DNA from: Mytilus californianus
Lineage: Eukaryota; Mollusca; Bivalvia; Mytilida; Mytilidae
DNA: 64,000 nucleotides
NCBI RefSeq assembly: GCF_021869535.1
Contig: NW_026262734.1
Location: 114,095,588-114,159,587 of the forward strand
Direction: 5' to 3'
Shown here: in pieces, positions 34,397 to 45,640 of the stretch
Layout of the letters: the number at the start of each line of letters is the position of its first letter
Position numbering within the stretch: the stretch's first letter is position 1
Made by a program: the position numbers and the translations under genes
Notes under the pieces: generated by a model
Told to the model about the DNA's origin: nothing
Database searches by the model: none
What the model saw: only the letters and a program-made list of their open reading frames with translations

Positions 34397-34782
34397 TACC
34401 TTGTAATCTAGCATCGTGTTTCAAACATTTTAACTTTCTTCAATAGGTTATCATACGATAAAAACTATCATAATATATCCCAAAGTTGCCTGGTTTTAAA
34501 AAAGATATTCAATTTTTTCAATTCCTGAAATACAATCGCTATTGGTAATCGTTTTATTGCTGCTCCTTCTGAAATTCAACATTAGCAAAAGCTTCATTCT
34601 CTAAATGTTGTATATAGCTTTTTTCAACTGAATCCATGATTATGAAATAGATTTATTTAATGATACAAGTGGGATCATTTTTTGGTTTGATCATTTTGTA
34701 TGAAATACATGGGATAAAAAAATAGTAATTATAATTCAAATTGGATGACTAATTGGTTGTTGTTTGCTTAAATAAAAATAAG

Positions 34783-34905
34783 AAGATGTGGTATGAATGC
34801 CAATGAGACAACTTTCCATCCAAGTCACAATGTGTAAAAAGTAAACAATTATAGGTCAAAGTACGGCCTTCAACACGGTGCCTTTGCTCACACCGAAGTC
34901 CAATT
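34783..34905 (-). mobile_element. Short retroelement 3' tail (family A)
   Basis: About 120 bases: AGATGTGGTATGAATGCCAA through GTCAAAGTACGGCCTTCAAC to GCTCACACCGAAG, then a sharp end. This is a strongly 5'-truncated copy. Confidence 0.8.
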
Positions 34906-34929
34906 GCAATTTGTTATGAATATTCAGGA

Positions 34930-36730
34930 GAGAAACTATAAACAATACAGTAGGCACGTATTGCATGGTATGTCGACTGGAATGAATGGTTTGGAATTTG
35001 GACTGCCATAACAAAAAATAAAAAAGGAGCTTTAATACATATTTTCCCTTCATAAAATATTTCATGGATAAGAGTACCGACATATGATAAAAAATTACAG
35101 GCTAAATTTTTGAGACTGATATGGAAAACGGTCAAATTAAAAAAGGAATAGCACTGTTTAGTCGCTATTTCTGTTTACTGTGTATTGCAAACACAGCTTG
35201 GGGTAAATGATTATATATTCTGTCTGCTCGAATGTCCGTTTAGAACGTACAAATATTCAAAAATGTATGATGTAAGCACTTTGCAAAGAATGTGATTAAA
35301 AGAAAAGGGGACACAACTTAGGCATCGCAGCTACTACCCTGATTTTCTGCTATAATAGAACGTAACGGATATATGGGATATCTATCAAAGACATAAATCA
35401 GCATGTGCACAGCCAAAAAAAATGCAAAGGAATAGGATTTTTTTTTTCATCATCTCAAAGTCACAGTGAGGCCTTGAACACAGAGCAAAAAAAAAAAGAA
35501 AAAAAAAAGGAGCATATACATATTTTATCTTTTTACATATTTCCGGGATAAGGGTACCGACATATTAAGTAAAATTGTAAGCGAAATTTTTCAGATACAT
35601 TTTGATAAAGGTACAATCTAAAAAAAAAACATAAAACATTGTTAATCTTTATTTAGATAAAGGTATACACATCGTCGCATTATATATGACTTGAAAGTGA
35701 AATGTTTTGTTTATTGGAATCATATTGGCCACACGACTTTAAAACGGAAAAGCATTTAAAATAAAAAATGTGAGCAGTTTGCACAGAATATACGAAATAG
35801 ATATATATGAATACATATATACAAACATGTTATTTTGAAGAGAAAGGGAAGACTTCTGAAAGCATCGCAGTTACTGACCGCTTTTCCCTGCATCACATGT
35901 TTTCCCTTCATAACATATTTCCGGGATAAGAGTACCGACATATGATATAAAAATTTCAGGCTAAATTTTTTAGACTAATTAGGAAAACGGTCAAATTAAA
36001 AAAAATAGCATTGTTTAGTCGCTATTTCTGTTAAATGTGTATTGCAAAACAGTTTGGGATAAATAATAATATATTCAGTCCGTTTAGAACGTTCAAATAT
36101 ATATACACAATTTATGATGTGAGCACTTTGCACAGAATATGATGATGAAAAGAAAAGGGGACACAACTGAGGCATCGGAGCTACTATCCTGATTTCCTGC
36201 TATAAAAGAAAAGAAAAGTTATGGAGTATCCATATCCATCCATGACACAACACCAGAAAGTGCACAGGAATAGCGCTTTTATTGTTTTTATTCATTTCAA
36301 AGTCACAGTGAGGTTTCAACAGGTAGCAAAAAAAAAAAAAAAAAGAGCACATACATATTTTCTCTTTATAACATATTTCCGTGACAAGGGTACCGACATA
36401 TTATGTAGAAATGCAAGCTACATTTTTCAGATCAATTTCGATAAAAGAATAATCTATGAAAAAAATATGGCATTGTTCAGTCCTTTTTTTTTCTTTTTTT
36501 GTTGTTGTTGTATTTTAACCAGTCTTGCAAACAGATTCGGGCATAAAGGAAACATCCTGTTCGCTCGACTGTCCGTTTGATGTGAGCAGTTTGTAAAGAA
36601 GGTAAGAAACAAAATTGTTTTATTCTGGAAATAAAGGAAAGGCAACTGAGGGAATTAACTTACCCTTGCAACAAATATTTTCCCTTCATAACATTTTTTC
36701 CGGGATTAGAGTAAGACATAAAAAGTAAAA
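34930..36730. repeat. Two-level tandem array (~430-bp unit, ~850-bp dimer)
   Basis: A core like GGGATAAGAGTACCGACATA recurs near 35058, 35548, 35925, 36381 and 36703. It is followed by GGCTAAATTTTTNAGA-type sequence and usually preceded by TTCCCTTCATAACAT. Units 1 and 3 are closest to each other (AACGGTCAAATTAAAAAA, TTTAGTCGCTATTTCTGTT), as are units 2 and 4. That implies a dimer duplicated as a block. Minus-strand frames starting MSVLLS recur in units 1 and 3 but diverge at once, so they are not genes. Confidence 0.8.
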
Positions 36731-38047
36731 TTGCGAGCTAAATTTTCCTGACCAACTTACACTGTAAAAACAACGTATAAATTTAAATGTAAGTGTTACA
36801 TGTTTAGGTCTAAATATGTTTAGGATTGTGTTTAAATTCTATACGTATGGCTCCCTAAAGTGTTTTTGATCATTACATGTTTAGATTTTAAACATGTAAT
36901 GCCTATCTATTGTGTTTAGGTCCTAAACGTGTAATGTCTATTGTGTTTAGATGATAAACGTGTAATGTCTATTGTTCTTTTAATGATTCCTCTACCCTGA
37001 ACAGGTGTCGCTGCTAATAAATAATATTTGAAATCAAACAAAGGAAAAATGAGGTCCTGTTGGCAAATATTGATGCCGATACCAATGTGACAGAGTGGTG
37101 AAATATAAGTTGTCATAATCATTTACTTTTGAACTTATATCAGCCTTAATTTTTCAGACTTATTTATATACATGTAGCTGTAATATGATAAAGTGTTATT
37201 ATAAATACGTTTTATCTTATCTCTGTATATATATAATGAGCCGTTTCTTAGGGAACCGAGGGTTTGGCAGTATCGGAGTTATCTTATTTTTTGTAGTTCT
37301 GCAAAACAGCTGTTAGTCGTATGTTTTTCCGTCAAATGAGAACTCACTTTTTATTTTCGAGATAAGAGTATTGACATACAGTAAAATAGTAGACTATATT
37401 CAGAAGCTTCTATATACATTGGTCTGTCTCATATATTCGAGAGAAAATATGTTGCTGCATTTATCGGATAAGAGTTTAAATTTTAAAATTACAAGATACC
37501 TAATAGCCTGAATCACTTACCTGTCAGAAATATATCTTGCATTGATTATTTTATAGTTCCAACCTATCATAGTTTTCGAGATAAAAGGCAAACCTCGCGA
37601 ATAAGTCAAAAGTCGTCATTTTAGGGGGGGGGGGGAGGGGTACTCTTGAAAGGAGTCATTCAAAGAAGCCATCTGATTATTTTGGTGGAAATGGGAAATA
37701 AGTAAAAATTGATATTCTGAGCATTTTTTGCGCGAATGATTTATTTCTCTATCTATTATGGTTTTCTAGATATTAGACAATTAATTCATATAATTCCTAT
37801 GTTCAGGTAACATGGTTTTTAGACATGGTAGCCATGGTGGTTGAATTTTAAGAAGATAAAAAACACGAACAAACAAATGTAATACTATCGCGCTCATCCA
37901 TATATATTAAAGATATCCTGAAATTTAAATACTGAAGGACCTTTAGAAATAAATCAATTTTTACCGATTATTTGTAAAGGTCATGAAATATTTCAGGATA
38001 TCCTGAATTCGAATTATGAAGGTCCTGAAATACTTTAGGATAAAAAA
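36731..38047. repeat. Degenerate array continuation and small tandem repeats
   Basis: A ~31-36-bp tandem repeat with TAAACGTGTAATGTCTATTG lies at 36888-36976, about 2.7 copies. Weak echoes of the array core occur at 37360 and 37460 (GATAAGAGT). A G-run lies at 37625-37640. Two related copies of GATATCCTGAA...TGAAGGNCCT lie near 37913 and 37998. No gene seen. Confidence 0.55.
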
Positions 38048-38095
38048 CAAGAGATGTGGTATGATTGCCAATGAGACAACCATCCTCCAAAGTTC
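38048..38095 (-). mobile_element. ~45-bp family A terminus
   Basis: Only AGATGTGGTATGATTGCCAA and GAGACAACCATCC are kept. It is another extremely short copy preserving the 3' terminus. Confidence 0.65.
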
Positions 38096-39479
38096 AAATT
38101 AAGTGGTTGTATTTGCGGATTGGCCAATCATTTCATTCTATCATAACGTTATGCACGCTTACATTTGTTGCGCGAAAATTTATTTTCACTTTTGTGCACA
38201 ACTGTTTCCTGCACTTTGTGTTTATTTACAGAATATTCATTTAAATCCTTTCTTATGCAAGGTTATTTATTTTCGGCTCTTACCAGGCTAGGATGTTATT
38301 TTTCAAAATCTTCCTGCAAACCCCACCCCGGAAAATCAAATGATTGTCTCCTTAATGATACAAAAATAAAATTACCTTCGACTTTAAAGCTACAAGTCTA
38401 TTGAGGAAATAAAATTGCATTTGGATTTGTGTTCATTTAAATCTATTTATTTTTAGTTGATTAAATATTGGATATACCTTTCTGTGTTCAGACAATTAGT
38501 CAATAATAAAACATTACATTTTCTGGATAAGAGTAAACGCGTTTCCGTTTAAGAGTAATAAGTTGCAGTTGTCTCCCTTACCATGAAATTCATGTTAATT
38601 TTTAATGTATTCTCCCTTTACAAATAAGAATAATTTCAATATTTGTGCATTATTCAAAAATTATCGAAATACAAATACGGATAAAAGCTTATTAGTTTAC
38701 TGTAAATCTATTTAAAAAAAAATACATTACAAATTTTGCTTTGTTGAAAAAATATTACAGAATATGTTTGTTCCCTGGTTAAGGGTAATGGGATAAATGT
38801 AAATTTCCGGGTTAAGGGTAATTCCCGGATAAGTGTATGACATACGTATAGTAAAACTTTGCCTATACTTTGAAATGTAATCGAGATGATAACAACAGCT
38901 AGACATTTCAGCAGGTGCACTATTGATTGTTGGTTTTTGGTTCATTATGAAATTGTTTGGCTCGTCGTTCTAGAGTTATTGAACTCAAACTGTCAGATCA
39001 AAGGAAATGTTTTACATATCACTGATCACTACGTAGAGTATGCTCTAATCGATTAACTTTGATGATAACAACATAGCTAGGAATGGTAACGGTACATGTA
39101 TATTAGTCAAACAGAACAGCAAGCATAATGCATGATAAGAATTGAAAACACATTAACAATCCATATCAACTTTTCTTAACAGACTTTACCATGTATTTTG
39201 TAGCAATTCAAATGAAGTTCTTATACTAAAATCTATCCATCTATGAAATGAAAAGAGCCTATCACCGTCGGATAAAATATGTTACATTAAATTATTCAAA
39301 ATGAAATATATACAAACATCTGTATACCTCATTACCGCCAAATAAAGAAGCTACATTTTGTCATTTCTGCATCTTTAAACAAATTGTTTAAAACCTAATC
39401 AATACGCATTAAAACATAGGTTTGAAGAATAATCTTTTTATGTAACACATATATGTATAGAAAAAAGTAAAGAAACAAT
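38096..39479. other. Intron sequence with faint array echoes
   Basis: CTGGATAAGAGTAAACG (38522) and CCCGGATAAGTGTATGACAT (38824) resemble the array core. Nothing else recognised. Confidence 0.4.
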
Positions 39480-39850
39480 ATCGAACTTAAAGGTAAATTA
39501 AAAATGGGGAAAGCACATAAAAATGACAAAATCAAATGCAATCAACCAAAGGAATAAATAAAAAAAAACAACTGTCATATTCTTGACTTGGTAGAGACAT
39601 TTTCCTATGAAAATGGTGGGTTAACTCAATTTGTATGGCTGGCAAAACGTCCATGTTATATGACAGTTGTTAACAGTTGCATTAGATTGACAGAACTGAT
39701 TGAGCACCCCAAACATACATATTTGGTAATGTGATAATAATTGGGATCCAGCACGACTGTGTAAACATACATCACAGACATATAATACAACTGACTGAAA
39801 ATTCAAACAAACATACGAATATATCTAACAAAGACGCAAAAAAAAAAGGT
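39480..39850 (-). mobile_element. Retroelement tail (family D), diverged
   Basis: Shares ACTGTCATATTCTTGACTTG, AATGGTGGGTTAACTCA, GGGATCCAGCA and CATACATCAC with 9780-10260. It lies about 290 bases from the first ankyrin exon. Confidence 0.65.
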
Positions 39851-40136
39851 TGCTATAGTTGATAGTAAAATTGACTACATATATAAAACAATTGTGGTGA
39901 CGAATACTTATGGTCATTGAGGATAACGCAGTAAAATCCATCATGGCCGTTATTATATTCAATCACCATTTGATCCCAAGAACATCGAAATAAAAAAAAA
40001 AAATAAGAAGTATAGATGAATTATTTGGAAGAATGAAGATTAATACTATTTTCATTTTTTGTCAGTTGCTTGTTATCTTTTTATCGTGTAATACAGTTTA
40101 TTTGATTCATTCAGCGGTATATGATATTATGCTCAC

Positions 40137-40223
40137 CCAGCCTACATCGTTAATATCTGCACCTTTGGCAAGATAATTCCTGACCTTTTCTAATTTTCCG
40201 GCTTCAGCTGCGTCATGGAGAGC
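40137..40223 (-). CDS. First ankyrin exon (N-terminal repeat)
   Basis: This 87-base exon (29 codons, phase 0-0) encodes ALHDAAEAGKLEKVRNYLAK followed by GADINDVGW. The acceptor is a poly-pyrimidine tract ending TTAACAG and the donor is TGG|GTGAGC. It fits the ankyrin consensus from the first helix (ALHDAAEAG) to the GADIN turn. Joined to MASRQLNE upstream and to Y-x-TPLH downstream it gives a smooth N-terminal ankyrin start. The two-sided splice consensus and the matching phase make this the best-supported exon in the window. Confidence 0.87.
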
Positions 40224-41342
40224 CTGTTAAAAAAAACAGGTATATTTTATGTAACCACTTTTTGTACTAAAGTATCAAATATATTTTGTTTCTATCTTTG
40301 GTAATACAAATGCAATATTTGCCGATATTTTTAATGGTCTATTTTATGAATAGTATAGACTACCTAAACGTTGAGCATTTATTTTCATCTTGACAGATAT
40401 TGCATTTTATGCTTTATCCTTAAAGATTTGTACATACTAGAGATGATCAGAGTAACACGGTATTTGCTCGCAAACAAAATTACTATTACATTTCAAACAA
40501 TTATCATCAATTGGTTTCCAATTAACAATCTGCTTACCTTATCAAAAGACTTTCATTTGTTTGAGATATGTCTTACGTTTACGGCATATGCATTAAAGCC
40601 AATAATTAAAGTAAACACAACGTCCGACAAGTGTGCTACGATATCATTGTTTAAATGATATAAAACAGAACCTTCATTCGAAATTATATCAACGCGTGTT
40701 ATAAATGTTTATTGTGTCTTCACTATGACAAATAAAGGCAACAGCAGTTGAACGAGGTTCAAAATATACAAAGGCTGTTGATCATCAAAAATGTAGTTTA
40801 TAAAGAGAGTAGGAATTACACAACTTGAAATTTTTCATTAGGGCAGTATCAGAATTATTAGTTTTCAAAGTTGAGGGAACTCGTTATTTTAAATTTTGTT
40901 TTTTTTTAAAGCCAAAATAATGTATTTGTATTTCCCAAAACTGAACGTTTGGGATGTAAACTTTATAGAATCAAAGAAGACATAAATGACCTGACTAACT
41001 ACCAATGCTTGGATAGCGTTTGTTTTAATTGATAAACAGATGATAATATGTGCAATTAGATATAAAGTCAGGTAAGGCCAAACAAACGTATTAAGAAAAA
41101 TTATGCATATTGTAGGATCTGTATTTTCACATGTAAAATCGCCAATAACGTAATGAACAGGAAGGAAGAAATACTCGTTTAACTGCATATGTGAAGTAAG
41201 AAGCCTATTCGTTATTCAAAATTCAAATATTCTGAGTAAAAGATAATAAAGATACATTTTTGTTTAAAAGAAGTGATCACTCAAGCATTGTATACCTAAA
41301 ACAGGACACGTTATGGACATGTATGTATCTTTTATATAAATC
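40224..41342. other. Second coding intron, nothing recognised
   Basis: Frames of 95-99 codons (40371-40658 plus, 40889-41188 minus) are hydrophobic or AT-biased, start without clear context and have no motif. Confidence 0.4.
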
Positions 41343-41470
41343 GGAATTAAGTGTTGCGTAACTCGCTGCGTTGACGACCCATTGGTGACCTTGGGCTGTT
41401 TTCTGCTCTATGGTCCGGTTGTTGTATCTTTGACACATTCCTTGTTTCTATTCTCAATTCTTTCGAACAA
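41343..41470 (+). mobile_element. Short retroelement tail (family B)
   Basis: AACTCGCTGCGTTGACGACC, CATTGGTGACCTTGGGCTG and TTTGACACATTC match the last ~120 bases of the 13150-14305 element. 5'-truncated. Confidence 0.75.
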
Positions 41471-42829
41471 ATACAGCTAGAACGGACATTTTCATTTGGG
41501 TTTAATATTAAACATATATTACAACAGACAACTGGAAATGACTTAAATGACAATGAAATCTTCGTGATCAATTATTTGGGTTATATTCCTTTTCTAAAAA
41601 AAATTGTATTAATTTTCAATCCATGAAATAAATGGGCCTTTTTTGTATTATGATATATATGTTGCTTGAGATAATATGATATTGCTTTTTTTAATGAACA
41701 GTCTTGCAAATAAATTCCATGTCAGTATACAATTTGTAAATTTCGGTTTACATTCATATATGGATTGAAGACAATAGTTTTTAGGTTTTATTAGTATGAT
41801 TGTTTTTTTTTTTTTAGTTATAATTTTTGAATAGAGTAGAAATCGCTTTTATCAATTGCACTTATATTTTTGCAAGTGTATTGCAATCGTTTATTTTCAA
41901 TACAATTATGTTGAAATAAAGTTATATTTTCGTCTGCTAAATTTAGTAAAAGATAACAGTATTTTCCAAGGAGTTTATTACATTGTAGAAAGTTAATCGT
42001 TAATCTTAACGGGATTACTAAATTGTACGACACCTTCAGTAGGTCAGTCTAGTCATTTAGAGTTCAAATAATAGTCGTCTGCAATGCAGCTATGGTGATT
42101 TAATTACTTTGTTTGATCATCACTCGGAATCAGATTAAATTAGTGTGAAATTGTATGTCCAATGTTGCAGACGTAAACAGTTCGTCTTTATAATGCAATA
42201 CGTTAACATCGAAAACAATGTTGTGAAATTGTAATACGAAATGATTGTAAATATTGTAAATATTGGATTAAAACGTAGTTATTAGCAAACATTCGAGTTA
42301 GTTATATGTTATGAATATAATAATGCTATTGGTATAACATTGTCGTCGAACTCCAAGTCCCAAACTGTCGAAGTTTATATGAACGTTTATTCCACTGCAC
42401 AATTCAAATCGTCTCCGTAACAATTTATTCAACTGTAACACGCTATCTAAAATATACAACCAATAAACTGACAAATAAAATAAAACATAATATTAGACAA
42501 AGAAGTGAAGTGAAATCAATTGAAAACGTTAAGTGACATCAAATAGTCTGAATGTACAACATGCATCTAATTAACATGTGACACCCGGTGTGTTTCTGAC
42601 CAGGTATAGCCTAGTGATAAGTCACATTCGGTTTTAATCATAACCTTTGAAAATTGTCAGAAAATTTATGATTTACATAATTAGGTTTATAAAAAGTTTG
42701 AAACAACACTTGTTGCGGTGTTCGTGACGCGGTTGTTCAAAATCAAATCAGAACACTTTAAGACCTACCCCAATTCAAAAATTAGGATAGTACTTTTGAG
42801 ACTGTCAGATGTTCACAAAATACTTTAAA
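41471..42829. other. Intron sequence, nothing recognised
   Basis: AT-rich, and no coding motif or paired repeat noticed. Confidence 0.4.
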
Positions 42830-43690
42830 AGATGGGGCCAGAGATACCAGAGGGACATTCAAACTCATAAATCGAACAAAAACTGACAACGCCATGGCTA
42901 AAAAAGACAAAGACAAACAGACAAACAATAGTACACAAAACACAACATAGAGAAATAAAGAATCAGCAACATGAACCCCACCAAAAACTTGGGGTGAACT
43001 TAGGTGATCCGGAAGTGTAAGCAGATCCTGCTCCACATGTGGCACCGGTCGTGTTGCTCATGTTATGGAATAACCGTTTCACAGATGATATCGGATATGT
43101 TCCTTATGTCGTAACTACAATACCCTTCCCTTTTCACGAATGTGACTTACCGAATTAGACTATTTACCGGATTTGTAATAACATAAGCAACACGACGGGT
43201 GCCACATAAGAAGCAGGATCTGCTTACCCTTCCGGAGCACCTGAGATCACCCCCAGTTTTTGGTGGGGTTCGTGTTGCTTAGTCTTTAGTTTTCTATGTT
43301 GTGTCATCTGTACTATTATTTGTCTGTTTGTCTTTTTATTTTTGGCCATGACGTTGTCAGTTTGTTTTCGATCTATGAGTTTGACTGTCCCTCTGGTATC
43401 TTTCGTCCCTCTTTTAGTACAAACCCGGTAAACAGTCTGATTCGGTAGGTCATATTCGTGAAAAGGGAAATGGATTGTAGTTACGACATAAGGAACATAT
43501 CCGCTATCATCTGTGAAACGGATATTCCATAACGGTCAACCAACTCGTGATGGCGTCAGTAAAATTTACGAAGGGATGATTTCAACTTCACCGTTTAGAA
43601 CTCTTGGTTTAAAAGCTTCCTTGTGAGCAGCAACCGTCTATCAAGAAAACCATGGTAGGAAATACCAGCCCTGGAATATCGTATCAAGTA
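42830..43690 (-). mobile_element. Penelope-like-type tail and RT remnant (family C), split by an inverted copy
   Basis: The minus-oriented element runs 42830-43066 (UTR, with ACCCCACCAAAAACTTGGGG and AGCAGATCCTGCTCCACATG) and resumes at 43426-43690 (AACCCGGTAAACAGTCTGAT to the RT C-terminal region). In the copy at 23.2 kb these parts are contiguous. The RT part is short and broken. Confidence 0.7.
43067..43425 (+). mobile_element. 5'-truncated family C copy inserted in opposite orientation
   Basis: Starts at GGAATAACCGTTTCACAGAT and runs through CACGACGGGTGCCACATAAG and TTTTTGGTGGGGTTCGTGTT to GTATCTTTCGTCCCTCTTTT. The element has a full 3' end, is cut at the 5' end, and sits inside another copy of itself. 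Confidence 0.75.
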
Positions 43691-44575
43691 AAATTTAAAG
43701 TAGCATTATAAAAATGGGATGGATCTGAAACGCTTTTCTGAATTTACCTTCATCAGGAACGCTCAAATCCAAATATTGTAAAGGCAAGGATGAATAAGTA
43801 CAGAATCACTGACATACATCATATGTTTAACCACACTGCTATTTCTACAAGCCATTATGTTCACTAACTACTTTGTAACGAAAGTATTCACTAGAACATA
43901 TTTGGCAGGTACCAATCCATGCAATAAGCCATACATTCAAGCATGCAATAAATTCTAATGACCTACACTGGTAGTTCAAACGGACAGGATTGAATGGCGC
44001 ATGTTTTTTTTTTAATACGATAGAAATATAGCCAATCTTATTTGTTTCAAATTACAATAATGTGAAAGAAATTAATTGTTAGGAGTGGTTATAAGTATGA
44101 ACATCTCAAAATCTAACTAGGACTAATAACACTTGAAAAGATAACTTGTAATGATCCACATCTTTGTAACATAAACGTAAAACATGTTTCTTCTTAAACT
44201 TTCGTTAATTAAGCTTTAAACAAAAAAATGTTGTGAATCAGGCATTAGGGTTTTTTGAAATTAATTATAATTAACCATGATACTCTGTTCAATATTATGT
44301 AAAATAATAATAACGATAATAGGAAGCAGCGAACACAATGTTATGGGATGAAAACAACACTTTATAAATGATATATTAATTTATACCAATCTTTTAGCCA
44401 AAAAAGAGATATATTGAATAGGTCTTTAAACTCGGGTAAATTGAAATAAAACTGATGTTACGTCAAAACCTGAATTCGGAATACGATATAGCTGGTTTTT
44501 TTTCTGAATGAAAAAAGGATAAAGCTTTATCACAAATACGAATGATAAGATTTCTCTTATTTGAGTAAAACTTAC
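43691..44575. other. First coding intron (distal part), nothing recognised
   Basis: AT-rich. No repeat partner or coding motif seen. Confidence 0.4.
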
Positions 44576-44606
44576 CTCATTTAGCTGCCGACTTGCCATC
44601 TTCTAT
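44576..44606 (-). CDS. Start exon of the ankyrin gene (MASRQLNE)
   Basis: On the minus strand TTTATTTTACAG precedes a 31-base exon. It has seven untranslated bases (ATAGAAG), then ATG at 44599-44597 and eight codons ending in GAG, before the donor GTAAGT. The start context is strong: A at -3 and G at +4. The acceptor implies at least one upstream 5' UTR exon. The coding part ends in phase 0, matching the phase-0 exon at 40223. Such a short first coding exon is unusual but fits the splice signals on both sides. An alternative upstream start would need another coding exon, which I did not find. Confidence 0.72.
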
Positions 44607-45059
44607 CTGTAAAATAAACATACACATTAATTATGTGTGTTAAATCTTTTCAGAAAACCGTTTTGATGGCAACAACAAATAGAAATTGGTGTGTCAATCA
44701 AGACCTCCTGAGGAGCTGAACAATTGCAGTTTAATTAAAGTATACAAATAATTGTGATGGTTTTTTTTCATTTTCAAATTTCAAAATAAACCAAAATGTA
44801 TTACTATATATGAAAAGGGAGACAATACAAACAGTGTATTCCCAAAGATAATGAGTGAGTGAACACAATAAGTTCCGTTGTACTACTTAAGAAAGACCTG
44901 GCGGGTCACTCATGACTTATTACTTAAGTTTGCATTTCTAATCTTAATTACACTATCTATAAATTTTATCATAATAGCATTAACTATTGGAATTTCATTT
45001 GACATCAACCAAATAAATTATTGATGTATCAGCAAATTAGGATAATAGAACTAAACTGA
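44607..45059. other. Intron sequence upstream of the start exon
   Basis: Nothing recognised. Confidence 0.4.
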
Positions 45060-45640
45060 AACTGGACCCTTTTAGTTTAATTCAACGAACATCGAAGAAG
45101 TCATGAATTTCATCCTCCACAATTTCATTGTAACGTAATCTACAAAGTCTGTTGTTTAAAGGTATTCCGTTGTGTCTTCCCTATTCTATTTCAAGTTCAT
45201 GAGCACTGAATTTAGATTTGGTTAACTCATTTATTTTTTGACAAAACTTTTAAATAGAAAAAATTGTTGAAGACCAACATCATTTCAAAACACTCTATAA
45301 CATGTATAAGTACTTAATTGATTTCCTTGCACAATGCCAGGTTTGTCATTATTTCAATTGATATAAAAAAAATCATCATATTTAATTCTGAGTTTTTTTC
45401 TGTTAATTGACCTCATATACAATTTGTGATTAAACAAACATTCTGGTGTTAAATTAAAATTTTCAAATAATGTATAAGTGTCACTCAACCAGTTGTCGCT
45501 ACATTTGTTAATCTCTTCAGATGCCTCTTTAATGAGGAAGTTATTTTGTTCTGATAGTCTGACCCAAAATATAGACTTATTAAGAATAACCTCAAGAAGG
45601 TATTTCCCGTTACTGCTAGGTTAGTTGATCTTCTAGGTGC
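45060..45640 (-). mobile_element. LINE C-terminal remnant
   Basis: Minus-strand frames give SEEINKCSDNWLSDTY, a Y-x-x-FxNDV-like stretch, then AHELEIE-stop-GRHNGIPLNN at about 45210-45155 and CRLRYNEIVEDEIH near 45140-45105. The H-E-L-x-I-E-x-GR-H and C-x-x-C/VEDE-H pattern is the usual end of RT polyproteins of CR1/RTE-type LINEs. Here one cysteine and the reading frame are lost. Confidence 0.65.

Noticed and set aside
34856-36645. Repeated small frames starting MSVLLS as a gene family
   Set aside because: They follow the tandem array units and diverge directly after the shared core, with no conserved codon pattern.
42782-43045. Minus-strand frame of 87 codons
   Set aside because: Same family C UTR by-product: the frame exists because the repeat is low in stops, not because it encodes a protein.
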